A DNA stretch of 5,098 bases. Source: an uncultured Nitrososphaerales archaeon (GTDB lineage Archaea > Thermoproteota > Nitrososphaeria > Nitrososphaerales > JAAOZN01). This document shows, one piece after another, positions 1 through 4,836 of the stretch; the first letter of the stretch is position 1; each line of letters opens with the position of its first letter. Location: NCBI GenBank assembly GCA_938029515.1, contig CALJAQ010000014.1, positions 1 through 5,098 of the forward strand, in the 5' to 3' direction. Under the pieces are notes generated by a model that was given only the letters and a program-made list of their open reading frames with translations, was not told where the DNA came from and searched no databases. Position numbers and translations under genes: made by a program.

Positions 1-74
1 GGCCGGTCGTCTAGTCTGGTTAGGACAACGCTCTGACACGGCGTAGGTCCCAGGTTCAAATCCTGGCCGGCCCA
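1..74 (+). tRNA. tRNA-Val (anticodon GAC), first base outside window
   Basis: The sequence folds as a complete cloverleaf if one G is assumed just before position 1. The acceptor 5' strand GGGCCGG then pairs fully with CCGGCCC at 67-73, and the discriminator base is A74. The D arm has a four-pair stem and a GG-containing loop (8-26). The anticodon stem ACGCT/GGCGT (28-32, 40-44) encloses the loop CTGACAC, giving anticodon GAC at 35-37, which reads valine codons GUC and GUU. The T arm CCAGG/CCTGG encloses TTCAAAT (50-66). No CCA is encoded (A74 is followed by CCT), so the tail must be added after transcription. No intron is seen. The promoter lies outside the window. Confidence 0.96.
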
Positions 75-177
75 CCTTCTATGAGTCTAGCCACGCCACT
101 ACGGGCATTCATAGATGACACCGCCCCCATAAACAGGAAGAGTTCAAGATTAAGATGAATCGTCGAAGCAAATGTTC

Positions 178-489
178 TCAAACACAGCGCTTCTTAGCCT
201 CTCTAGCAAGCTTCAGAATCAGATCATCCAAGAACCGCTCAAACGCCTCAGGATTAGAAGACTTAAGAAACTTATTACGCTCTATATCCCCCATCAACTC
301 CTCCAAGAAAGGATCCTTCTCACCATCAGGAAGATACTCCTGAATCTTCAAAACCCTGCCAAGGGCGTCTATAAGCCTAAAGGTGCCGTAAGACGGGGGC
401 TCCTCCAAGCATCCTTTGGCGCTCGAAGCCATGTACGCAGCGAGTTCAAAGAGATATTCCTTCACAGACCTTTTCACTTCCTCACTCAT
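178..489 (-). CDS. small helical protein, DUF6092-like (uncertain)
   Basis: This 103-residue protein is charged and predicted to be helical, with no signal peptide or membrane segment. Residues 8-50 carry a pattern with AAYMASSAKG, a glutamate-proline pair and RLIDALGR. The C-terminal half is acidic then basic (FLEELMGDIE, FLDDLILKLAREAKKR). The layout recalls the small archaeal/actinobacterial DUF6092 family, of unknown function; this is memory of the family pattern and not a search. The ATG at 489 starts 3 bases after the stop of the nitroreductase gene. A strong Shine-Dalgarno sequence GGAGGT, lying inside the last codons of that upstream gene, sits 9 bases before the start, so the two are very likely one transcript with coupled translation. 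Stop codon is TGA. Function is unknown; a partner role for the flavoenzyme is only a guess from linkage. Confidence 0.8.
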   Translation of the reverse strand: MSEEVKRSVKEYLFELAAYMASSAKGCLEEPPSYGTFRLIDALGRVLKIQEYLPDGEKDPFLEELMGDIERNKFLKSSNPEAFERFLDDLILKLAREAKKRCV

Positions 490-492
490 CCT

Positions 493-1035
493 CTAAGCAC
501 CTCCACTAAACCACCTTACACCATACTTGTTTAGATAGGCTACATCCTCAACCCTTAGCTTAGGAGGCACCTTAGGCTGCGTAGCTGGATGCCCCAATGT
601 TACTATCAACTCAGGCTCAACGTACTCAGGAATCTCAAGAATCTCCTTCAACGCAACCCTCGAAAACGATCTAATGACACAACCCCCCAAACCCAAAGCA
701 TGTGCAGCTAGAAGCATATTCTCAACAGCCATAGCGCAATCAGCGATCCTAGTATAATTTCTACCAACCTCTCCACCCTCCCGCCCATAAACTTCAAGAT
801 CAGAGCAGACGACTATGGCTGAAGAAGCGTTACCGAGAAAACCTGGAGAAAAGATTCTAACCAAGTTAAGTATACGTGGGTCTGTTATCACTATAAACCG
901 CCAACCCTGGATATTGGAGCCAGAAGGGGCTAACCGAGCAGCGTTAAGAATCTTCTCCAACTCCTCCATAGACACCTTCTCACCAGTAAAGCTTCGAACA
1001 CTACGCCTACTTGCTATCGCTTCTAAAGCATCCAT
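493..1035 (-). CDS. nitroreductase-family FMN oxidoreductase
   Basis: The 180-residue product is a nitroreductase-fold flavoprotein of normal single-domain length. Residues 9-16 (SRRSVRSF) are the N-terminal FMN-phosphate-binding motif. Residues 36-45 (APSGSNIQGW) are the second flavin motif, GLGGCVIRSF (115-124) lies in the usual core, and LGHPA (148-152) followed by a proline-rich stretch and a short tail is the typical C-terminus. Such enzymes are cytoplasmic NAD(P)H-dependent homodimers; the substrate cannot be told from sequence. I chose ATG 1035 because the family motif begins nine residues later and a TATA box lies 48 bases upstream. The frame stays open to an ATG at 1131, but those extra 32 residues do not look like this family, and the TATA box falls inside them. 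First gene of a two-gene unit with the small protein downstream; stop is TAG. Confidence 0.93.
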   Translation of the reverse strand: MDALEAIASRRSVRSFTGEKVSMEELEKILNAARLAPSGSNIQGWRFIVITDPRILNLVRIFSPGFLGNASSAIVVCSDLEVYGREGGEVGRNYTRIADCAMAVENMLLAAHALGLGGCVIRSFSRVALKEILEIPEYVEPELIVTLGHPATQPKVPPKLRVEDVAYLNKYGVRWFSGGA

Positions 1036-1076
1036 TTCAACTACCGAAGTAGTGCTAGCTTCACACCTATTAAACA

Positions 1077-1088
1077 TTTTAAATAAAG
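1077..1088 (-). promoter_or_regulatory. TATA box of the nitroreductase operon
   Basis: Read on the minus strand this is CTTTATTTAAAA, a good archaeal TATA element. Transcription would start about 25 bases on, near 1057, leaving a leader of roughly 20 bases before ATG 1035. There is no strong Shine-Dalgarno directly before that ATG. Position and start are inferred. Confidence 0.55.
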
Positions 1089-1173
1089 AGGCAAAGAGTA
1101 AAGACTTGATAGAACAAACAGGATGCATCAACTCTACAAATATTCCCTGTCACAACCACAACATCCGCCGAAA

Positions 1174-1181
1174 ACTTTAAG
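1174..1181 (+). promoter_or_regulatory. possible TATA box of the MscL-family remnant
   Basis: CTTTAAGC lies about 31 bases before the TTG at 1209, a spacing that would give an almost leaderless transcript of the broken gene. With the TATA box of the nitroreductase operon it would form a divergent promoter region (1036-1208). The motif is weak and was chosen mainly by position. Confidence 0.3.
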
Positions 1182-1208
1182 CACAGCGTAAAAAGGTAAA
1201 GAAGATAT

Positions 1209-1429
1209 TTGGTTAAAGAAGAAATTTTAGAAGAGTTAAGACGTATTCATACCCTTCTGGAGCCTAAACCTTCGCCTCCTCACCTAAAGGATGCTAGGTT
1301 GAATTCCTAGACTTTCTCTCAAAATACAAAGTTATGGGCATAGCTGTTGCCTTTATTTTAGGTCTATACCTTGGTGCGCTGGTCTTCAAGAGAAATAAGG
1401 TGGGGCTGCACCTATGGCCGGCGCCTTAG
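1209..1429 (+). pseudogene. broken MscL-family (mechanosensitive channel) gene
   Basis: Two plus-strand frames together read as the N-terminal half of an archaeal MscL-family channel. Frame A (1209-1310) begins at a TTG with VKEEILEELRRIHTLLEPKP, a charged helix followed by prolines. The next frame (from about 1268) continues PKGC, then TAG at 1295, then VEFLDFLSKYKVMGIAVAFI and LGLYLGALV, which is the family's amphipathic segment and first membrane helix. From memory, family members have PKGLW followed by an acidic EF motif here, so the amber sits at the Trp position. The frame must change between about 1268 and 1285. After ALV the similarity stops: the expected loop and second membrane helix are missing and the frame ends at TAG 1427. 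Frameshift, amber and truncation together make it a non-functional remnant. Pore gating by membrane tension would have been the ancestral role. Confidence 0.75.
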
Positions 1430-1555
1430 GTTAGGGTTCATGATGCTGTTGTTGAGAATGCTCAGCTTGAGCTTATAGGTAGGATCCTACCTTATATAGA
1501 CAACGTCACTGCGATGGAAAACTCTGTGGAATTCAACCATAACCCTCGCTTCTAG
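1430..1555 (+). other. orphan open frame directly after the MscL-family remnant
   Basis: The frame of the MscL remnant stays open after its TAG (1427-1429) for 41 more codons to TAG 1553. Residues 7-25 read VVENAQLELIGRILPYIDN, which is protein-like, but I do not recognise it and it does not resemble the missing part of MscL. There is no ATG at its beginning and no Shine-Dalgarno, so it is more likely the remnant of another gene joined by deletion than a gene. Its end overlaps the last codons of the convergent membrane-protein gene by 23 bases. Confidence 0.25.
1477..1492. repeat. 16-bp perfect palindrome
   Basis: AGGTAGGATCCTACCT is a perfect inverted repeat with no spacer. It lies between the MscL remnant and the membrane-protein gene. 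It could be a dimer-binding operator or chance; no matching copy was seen elsewhere in the window. Confidence 0.6.
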
Positions 1556-1868
1556 TTAGTTTCCAGGCTTTTATTAAAGGTAGAATAACTTTAAAGCAAT
1601 AAACAAGTGTGAGCAACCATAGACCAAGACAGACTAAGATTAGGGTTCCAGTTTTTATGAGGTATAAATAGATGAATTCATCCATGGGATTCATTTTAGT
1701 AATTATTGGAAGAAGGATGCCTTGTGGCTCCTTAGGCCATGGGAAAAATGTCATGTCTCCAGAATAGCGCCAGTTGGAGCTGAATGCCCATTCATCAGCT
1801 ACGTGGTGGGCTGAAATAGTGTAGAGGATCATATACATCGACAAAGCAGCCAAGAAAACAAAAATCAA
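1533..1868 (-). CDS. small two-helix membrane protein, function unknown
   Basis: From a TTG at 1868 this is 111 residues. A first hydrophobic helix spans about residues 2-19 (IFVFLAALSMYMILY), and a second spans about 68-98 (IKTGTLILVCLGLWLLTLVY and following). Between them lies a polar, aromatic, probably extracytoplasmic loop of about 50 residues with several Trp (EWAF, NWRYSGD, PWPKEP). The tail is basic (KAWKLTR), favouring a cytoplasmic C-terminus. I do not recognise the family. The start is uncertain: TTG 1868 has no nearby Shine-Dalgarno, and the frame is open upstream to a TAA at 2088 without ATG, GTG or TTG. An ATG at 1906, one base out of frame, lies 23 bases after a TATA-like element and would join this frame if the run of four G at 1895-1898 had five, giving 124 residues beginning MSEGVKLSVINKLL. 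Stop is TGA. Confidence 0.6.
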   Translation of the reverse strand: MIFVFLAALSMYMILYTISAHHVADEWAFSSNWRYSGDMTFFPWPKEPQGILLPIITKMNPMDEFIYLYLIKTGTLILVCLGLWLLTLVYCFKVILPLIKAWKLTRSEGYG

Positions 1869-1906
1869 GAGTTTATTAATTACTGACAGTTTAACCCCTC
1901 CGACAT

Positions 1907-2242
1907 TAAAATAGCTGGCGTTCGGTATAAATCTAAAGTTAAGAACGCGATGAAACGTGTTCTTAATTAAAATATAGCTAACCGTACGTAATAGAGTTGA
2001 TATTATTTCAGCGTATTTTCTTTTAGCCTTCTCTAAAACTTTGGAAGCACATCTGTTTGCGCATCCGTTTATTACTATGTTCTTTTTTTAGCTATGTTTT
2101 AGATGCGGTTAGCCCGCTGCAACGGCTACTGTACAACACAGGCGCCCCTTATCTAAGTGCGGCTCCATCTAAACCCAAATTACACCTCCATGCTAAGCAG
2201 AGTTATAACAATCATTTTAGGTTCCTTTTATTCTCCATAATT
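1907..2242. other. region without an intact gene; possible zinc-ribbon remnant
   Basis: No intact gene is supported here. On the plus strand around 2094-2160 short pieces in different frames read CFRCG, then SPL, then NGYCT, then TGAP, the order expected of an archaeal double-Cys zinc ribbon of the type CxxCG...YCxxCGAPL. The pieces are separated by an amber codon and apparent shifts, and the second CG pair is not intact. On the minus strand 1869-2087 stays open in the membrane-protein frame and contains SKVLEKAKRKYAEIISTLL, protein-like but without a start codon. Both may be decay products; neither can be named with confidence. Confidence 0.3.
1926..1932 (-). promoter_or_regulatory. possible TATA box before ATG 1906
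   Basis: The minus strand reads ATTTATA, centred 23 bases upstream of the ATG at 1904-1906. This is close to the spacing of a leaderless archaeal promoter and supports 1906 as the ancestral start of the membrane-protein gene. Confidence 0.35.
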
Positions 2243-2389
2243 TTACTCCAGCTTTTCAACCATAGACTTTAGACGTTCATTTTCCCAAGAGCGCCACTAC
2301 CAGAGACGCAGCGGTGACGCCTAAACCTCAGCCTGTGATGTGTCAGAAACAACATTTCTTTGCAGAACATCTTCAATCTTTGAAGCCAA
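2243..2389 (-). pseudogene. possible remnant of an unidentified minus-strand gene
   Basis: One minus-strand frame reads LASKIEDVLQRNVVSDTSQ followed by AEV, then TAG, ASPLRLW, TAG, and finally WENERLKSMVEKLE with a TAA stop at 2243. The end looks like a short charged coiled coil. In an overlapping frame (about 2286-2330) GVTAASLVVALLGK resembles a membrane helix. This would fit a decayed small membrane or coiled-coil protein, but nothing in it identifies a family. A different open minus-strand frame, 2269-2457 with ATG 2457, has unlikely composition and I do not call it. Positions 2390-2504 hold nothing else I can support. Confidence 0.25.
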
Positions 2390-2504
2390 CTATTCTGGCT
2401 GCAGCTACATTCCTTTTCAAGCTCATTATGTAGATTCGCGCAGACCAAAGGAAACATTAGGGGTTAAAGGATTCGCTTAATTATTTGATTGCATACTAGC
2501 TGCT

Positions 2505-2741
2505 CTAAGGAAGATTTATCTCCTCTAAACCAAGCTTCTTCAAATAGTTGTTTAACAACTTATCTGAGTCGAAGAGCTTTGTGTACGATGGTGGTATGAA
2601 TAGCTCAAGCTTCCCTCCTCTCCTCGTGACTGAGGCTATAAAGTCGTGTTCTTTAACTTCCGCTCTACCTTCTGCTAAGTTTATCTCCCCTCCTGCCCGG
2701 CAATCAAGATGCCAGACGTCGACGCCGCATCTCAGCCACAA
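2505..2741 (-). CDS. hypothetical protein, 78 residues
   Basis: I do not recognise this protein. It is soluble and mixed in charge, with two Cys near the N-terminus (C5 and C14) and a strand-rich middle (about residues 20-50, with ASVTRRGGKLELFIPP at 36-51). A helical tail follows (KLFDSDKLLNNYLKKLGLEE). The start is TTG 2741, chosen because the Shine-Dalgarno GGAGGG (2748-2753) sits 6 bases upstream. The same frame is open for 15 more codons to a TAA (DPFILEGGKI is protein-like) but has no ATG or GTG, so an N-terminally truncated gene remains possible. A TATA-like CTTAAATTA at 2808-2816 would give a leader of about 45 bases. It diverges from the tryptophanase gene, with 139 bases between the starts. 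Stop is TAG. No partner can be inferred. Confidence 0.5.
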   Translation of the reverse strand: MWLRCGVDVWHLDCRAGGEINLAEGRAEVKEHDFIASVTRRGGKLELFIPPSYTKLFDSDKLLNNYLKKLGLEEINLP

Positions 2742-2747
2742 GATCTT

Positions 2748-2753
2748 CCCTCC
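2748..2753 (-). promoter_or_regulatory. Shine-Dalgarno deciding the TTG start at 2741
   Basis: GGAGGG on the minus strand followed by AAGATC and then TTG. The spacing of 6 bases is normal, and this is the main reason to accept a TTG start for the 78-residue gene. Confidence 0.55.
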
Positions 2754-2848
2754 CTCTAAGATAAAAGGGTCAGCTGATTTGCCTTACCTGATACGAAAGC
2801 CTTCCTCTAATTTAAGTAGAAAACCTTAGGCCTCGCATCAGTGATTAA

Positions 2849-2857
2849 CCTTAAATA
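2849..2857 (+). promoter_or_regulatory. TATA box of the tryptophanase gene (leaderless promoter)
   Basis: CCTTAAATA is centred about 27 bases before the A of ATG 2881, the spacing at which archaeal transcription starts on or next to the start codon. The message is therefore probably leaderless or nearly so; only a weak AAGG lies just before the ATG. There is no room for a leader peptide such as the bacterial TnaC attenuator, so control, if any, would be at the promoter. Confidence 0.6.
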
Positions 2858-2880
2858 CGTTGTGAGAGTAGTCAAGGTAT

Positions 2881-4257
2881 ATGGTTAACCCCCCTCCTTA
2901 CAAGATAAAGGTTGTTGAAAAGATTAATCTGAGAAGCAGAGAGGAGAGGTTACGCATACTTAAGGAAGCGGGCTACAACCCGTTTTACATCAAGGCTGAT
3001 GACGTGTACATAGATCTTCTTACAGATAGCGGCACAGCTGCTATGAGTGATAGCCAGTGGGCTGGGATGATAGAGACGAACCAAGCTTATGCAGGGAGTA
3101 GAAGCTATGACAGCTTAAAGCAGGCTGTCAAAGAGGTCTTCGGCTTCGACTTATTCCTTATAGCGCATCAAGGTAGGGCTACAGAAAACGTCCTCTTCTC
3201 AACAACCATAAGAAGAGGCGATGTAATACCAAGCAACACACACTTTGACACAACAAGGCAGAATATCTTAAGTAAGGGTGGAGAACCTGTTGACCTCCTA
3301 GTTGAAGAAGGCTACGATCCGACAAGTCAACACCCCTTCAAAGGAGACGTGGATGTAGAGAAGCTGGTTACGCTGATAAATGAAGTCGGTGGAGAAAGGA
3401 TACCGTTGATCATGATGACTATAACCAACAACGCAGGAGGTGGGCAACCAGCATCTATGCAAAATATTAAAGAGGTAAGCAGGGTAGCTAGAGAAAATAG
3501 GATACCTTTCTTCTTCGACGCATGTAGGTTCGCTGAGAACGCCTACTTTATAAAGAAGAGGGAGGGAGGCTACTCATCTAAAACCATTAGAGAGATAGTT
3601 TCTGAAATGTTCAGCTACGTAGATGGTTTCACATTTAGCGCAAAGAAGGATGCGTTAGTCAACATCGGTGGTATACTAGGTATGCGTGATCAAACATTAT
3701 ATGAGCGGTGTAAGAACATGCTGATTCAGATCGAGGGCTTCGAAAGCTACGGCGGCCTCGCTTGCAGAGATGTAGAAGCGGTGGCGAGAGGCCTATACGA
3801 GGGGGTTGAAGACGATTACGTGGAGCATTACTGCCAGCAGGTTCAGTATCTAGGTGAAGGGTTGAAGGCTAAAGGTATACCGATAATAGAGCCTGTAGGT
3901 GGGCACGCTGTATACATAGATGCGAAGCGCTTCCTACCCCACATACCGCAAGAAGAGTTTCCAGCCCAAGCGTTAGTAGTCCACTTATACCTTGAGGGTG
4001 GGATAAGGTCTCTGGAGATAGGTAGCGTAGGCTTCGCGAAGAAGGTTGAAGGAAGATGGGTTTACCCTAAACTTGAAATGACCAGGCTTGCACTACCAAG
4101 GCGGGTCTACACAAAAGAACACCTAGACTACGTTATAGATGTCGTAGCCAAGCTGTATGAGAAAAGGGATAAGATTAAAGGCTTCAAGATGGTTTACGAA
4201 GCACCTAGCCTAAGGCACTTCACATTTAGAATGGAGCCGCTTGAACCATTAACATAG
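2881..4257 (+). CDS. tnaA: tryptophanase (tryptophan indole-lyase)
   Basis: The 458-residue protein is a full-length PLP-dependent beta-eliminating lyase, close to E. coli tryptophanase (471) and Citrobacter tyrosine phenol-lyase (456). Visible landmarks: IDLLTDSGT (44-52), Tyr70 in AYAGSRSY, HQGR (96-99) in the PLP phosphate region, Asn184 in ITNNAGGGQP, FFDACRFAENAYFIK (211-225) with Asp213 and Arg216, catalytic Lys256 in FSAKKDALVNIGG, and carboxylate-binding Arg402. Residues separating the two enzymes point to tryptophan: Asp123 in HFDTT, where phenol-lyase has Thr124; Ile380 in LEIG, where phenol-lyase has Arg381; and His446-Phe447 in LRHFT, as in tryptophanase. It should convert tryptophan to indole, pyruvate and ammonia in the cytoplasm. 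It stands alone; no tryptophan permease is adjacent. Stop is TAG. Tyr313 replaces the Trp I recall in the E. coli enzyme. Confidence 0.95.
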   Translation: MVNPPPYKIKVVEKINLRSREERLRILKEAGYNPFYIKADDVYIDLLTDSGTAAMSDSQWAGMIETNQAYAGSRSYDSLKQAVKEVFGFDLFLIAHQGRATENVLFSTTIRRGDVIPSNTHFDTTRQNILSKGGEPVDLLVEEGYDPTSQHPFKGDVDVEKLVTLINEVGGERIPLIMMTITNNAGGGQPASMQNIKEVSRVARENRIPFFFDACRFAENAYFIKKREGGYSSKTIREIVSEMFSYVDGFTFSAKKDALVNIGGILGMRDQTLYERCKNMLIQIEGFESYGGLACRDVEAVARGLYEGVEDDYVEHYCQQVQYLGEGLKAKGIPIIEPVGGHAVYIDAKRFLPHIPQEEFPAQALVVHLYLEGGIRSLEIGSVGFAKKVEGRWVYPKLEMTRLALPRRVYTKEHLDYVIDVVAKLYEKRDKIKGFKMVYEAPSLRHFTFRMEPLEPLT

Positions 4258-4315
4258 TGTGCAAATCAAGAAGGTTACAAAAACCTTACATGCTACTGTG
4301 CTGATAGGCTAGCCT

Positions 4316-4563
4316 CTATTCCACGTACCTTCGCTTAGCGACAACCACCCTTTCTAAACCGTATCTTGCCTCTAGAGCTTCAGCGCGCTCCTTGACTATA
4401 AACCTATCATCCGTCAACACCCATACCATCAGCACAAGATCCTAGACGTGTTCATAAGACTCTACAACCTAGAGAACAGGTAGGGCTCATCTTGACAACT
4501 CAATCCCTGCAGAAACTATTTGAACAAATCATTAAATTCTTTCATATACTTTCTTTCAGTCAT
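4316..4563 (-). pseudogene. broken small gene, family unknown
   Basis: Read from ATG 4563 the frame gives MTERKYMKEFNDLFK, an amber (4516-4518), then FLQGLSCQDEPYLFSRL. After a shift of one base at about 4460-4470 it continues VESYEHV, a second amber (4442-4444), then DLVLMVWVLTDDRFIVKERA followed by EALEARYGLERVVVAKRRYVE and a TAG stop at 4316. Joined, this is an approximately 82-residue soluble protein with helical ends and a hydrophobic middle. The last 36 residues are uninterrupted and have clear archaeal codon use. A TATA element lies about 32 bases before the ATG. I do not recognise the family. Two stops plus a shift make decay the simplest reading; sequencing error could explain the shift but not easily all three. 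A separate 36-residue gene from ATG 4429 is possible but has no Shine-Dalgarno. Confidence 0.6.
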
Positions 4564-4589
4564 TCATCTTTTTGCCCACTTTTGACGAG

Positions 4590-4600
4590 GTTTAATTAAA
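4590..4600. promoter_or_regulatory. TATA element of the broken gene (palindromic)
   Basis: GTTTAATTAAA contains the self-complementary TTTAATTAAA. On the minus strand it is centred about 32 bases before ATG 4563, so it fits a promoter with a short leader. The symmetry means it could equally face right. Confidence 0.4.
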
Positions 4601-4777
4601 GCTGAGGTAAACGGTGTAAAGAACGTTTTTGGAGCAGCGTTAAGGAAGGCTATCTGTTATTCTACCCGCACTTGCCGACCATAACCATAGTTCAAATTTT
4701 AACAGATTGGGTTTAAGAAATAAAGAAGGAAGCAAATTCCCTGCTTAATACACGCAGTTGAAACTCCTAAATGCTGA
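4601..4777. other. stretch without an intact gene
   Basis: No gene is supported. A plus-strand frame 4586-4684 contains KAEVNGVKNVFGAALRKA, which is protein-like but has no start codon and ends after 32 codons. An overlapping frame carries LSVILPALADHN. These may be pieces of one decayed plus-strand gene. No tRNA, repeat or terminator was seen. Confidence 0.3.
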
Positions 4778-4800
4778 CGGGCCCGCGGGGATTTGAACCC
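4778..4800 (-). pseudogene. 3' tRNA fragment, likely attachment-site scar
   Basis: The minus strand reads GGG, TTCAAAT, CCCCG, CGGGCCC, G: the T loop, the 3' side of the T stem, a complete 3' acceptor strand and a G discriminator, with no CCA. The partner half is absent: only three T-stem bases before the loop match, and no GGGCCCG 5' end, D arm or anticodon arm occurs in the 298 bases upstream on that strand. Such 3' tRNA pieces are the usual trace of an element that integrated into a tRNA gene. The matching intact tRNA should end CGGGCCCG; tRNA-Arg is one candidate because archaeal tRNA-Arg can have such an acceptor and G73. It is not derived from tRNA-Val of this window, whose 3' end differs. 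Confidence 0.65.
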
Positions 4801-4836
4801 AAAAGGGTATAAGTCCTAGAGATCGTATTTAAAAAC

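Noticed and set aside
1..74. tRNA-Val as the partner of the tRNA fragment at 4778-4800
   Set aside because: The strands are opposite and the acceptor and T-stem sequences differ (CCTGGCCGGCCCA against CCCCGCGGGCCCG), so it cannot be the source.
155..534. Plus-strand open frames opposite the small helical protein
   Set aside because: They lie antisense to a gene with a clear Shine-Dalgarno and operon context, and their composition is not protein-like.
815..1180. Plus-strand frame of 121 codons
   Set aside because: It is antisense to the nitroreductase motifs and its promoter, so it is a shadow.
2057..2272. Plus-strand frame of 71 codons as an intact gene
   Set aside because: It begins with TTG without a Shine-Dalgarno and has odd composition. 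The zinc-ribbon-like pieces lie in other frames, so I treat the area as decayed.
2269..2457. Minus-strand frame of 62 codons
   Set aside because: Its Cys/His/Arg-rich composition is unlike the neighbours, and an overlapping frame is more protein-like; it is probably a shadow of a remnant.
2548..2829. Plus-strand frame of 93 codons
   Set aside because: It is antisense to the 78-residue gene, has Ser/Pro-rich composition typical of shadows, and has no ribosome binding site.
2881..4257. Tyrosine phenol-lyase as the product
   Set aside because: The key Thr and Arg of phenol-lyase are Asp123 and Ile380 here, and His446 precedes Phe447 as in tryptophanase.
4271..4287. AAGGTT/AACCTT hairpin after the tryptophanase stop as a terminator
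   Set aside because: The stem has only six pairs, mostly A/T, and no T run follows, so it is too weak to call.
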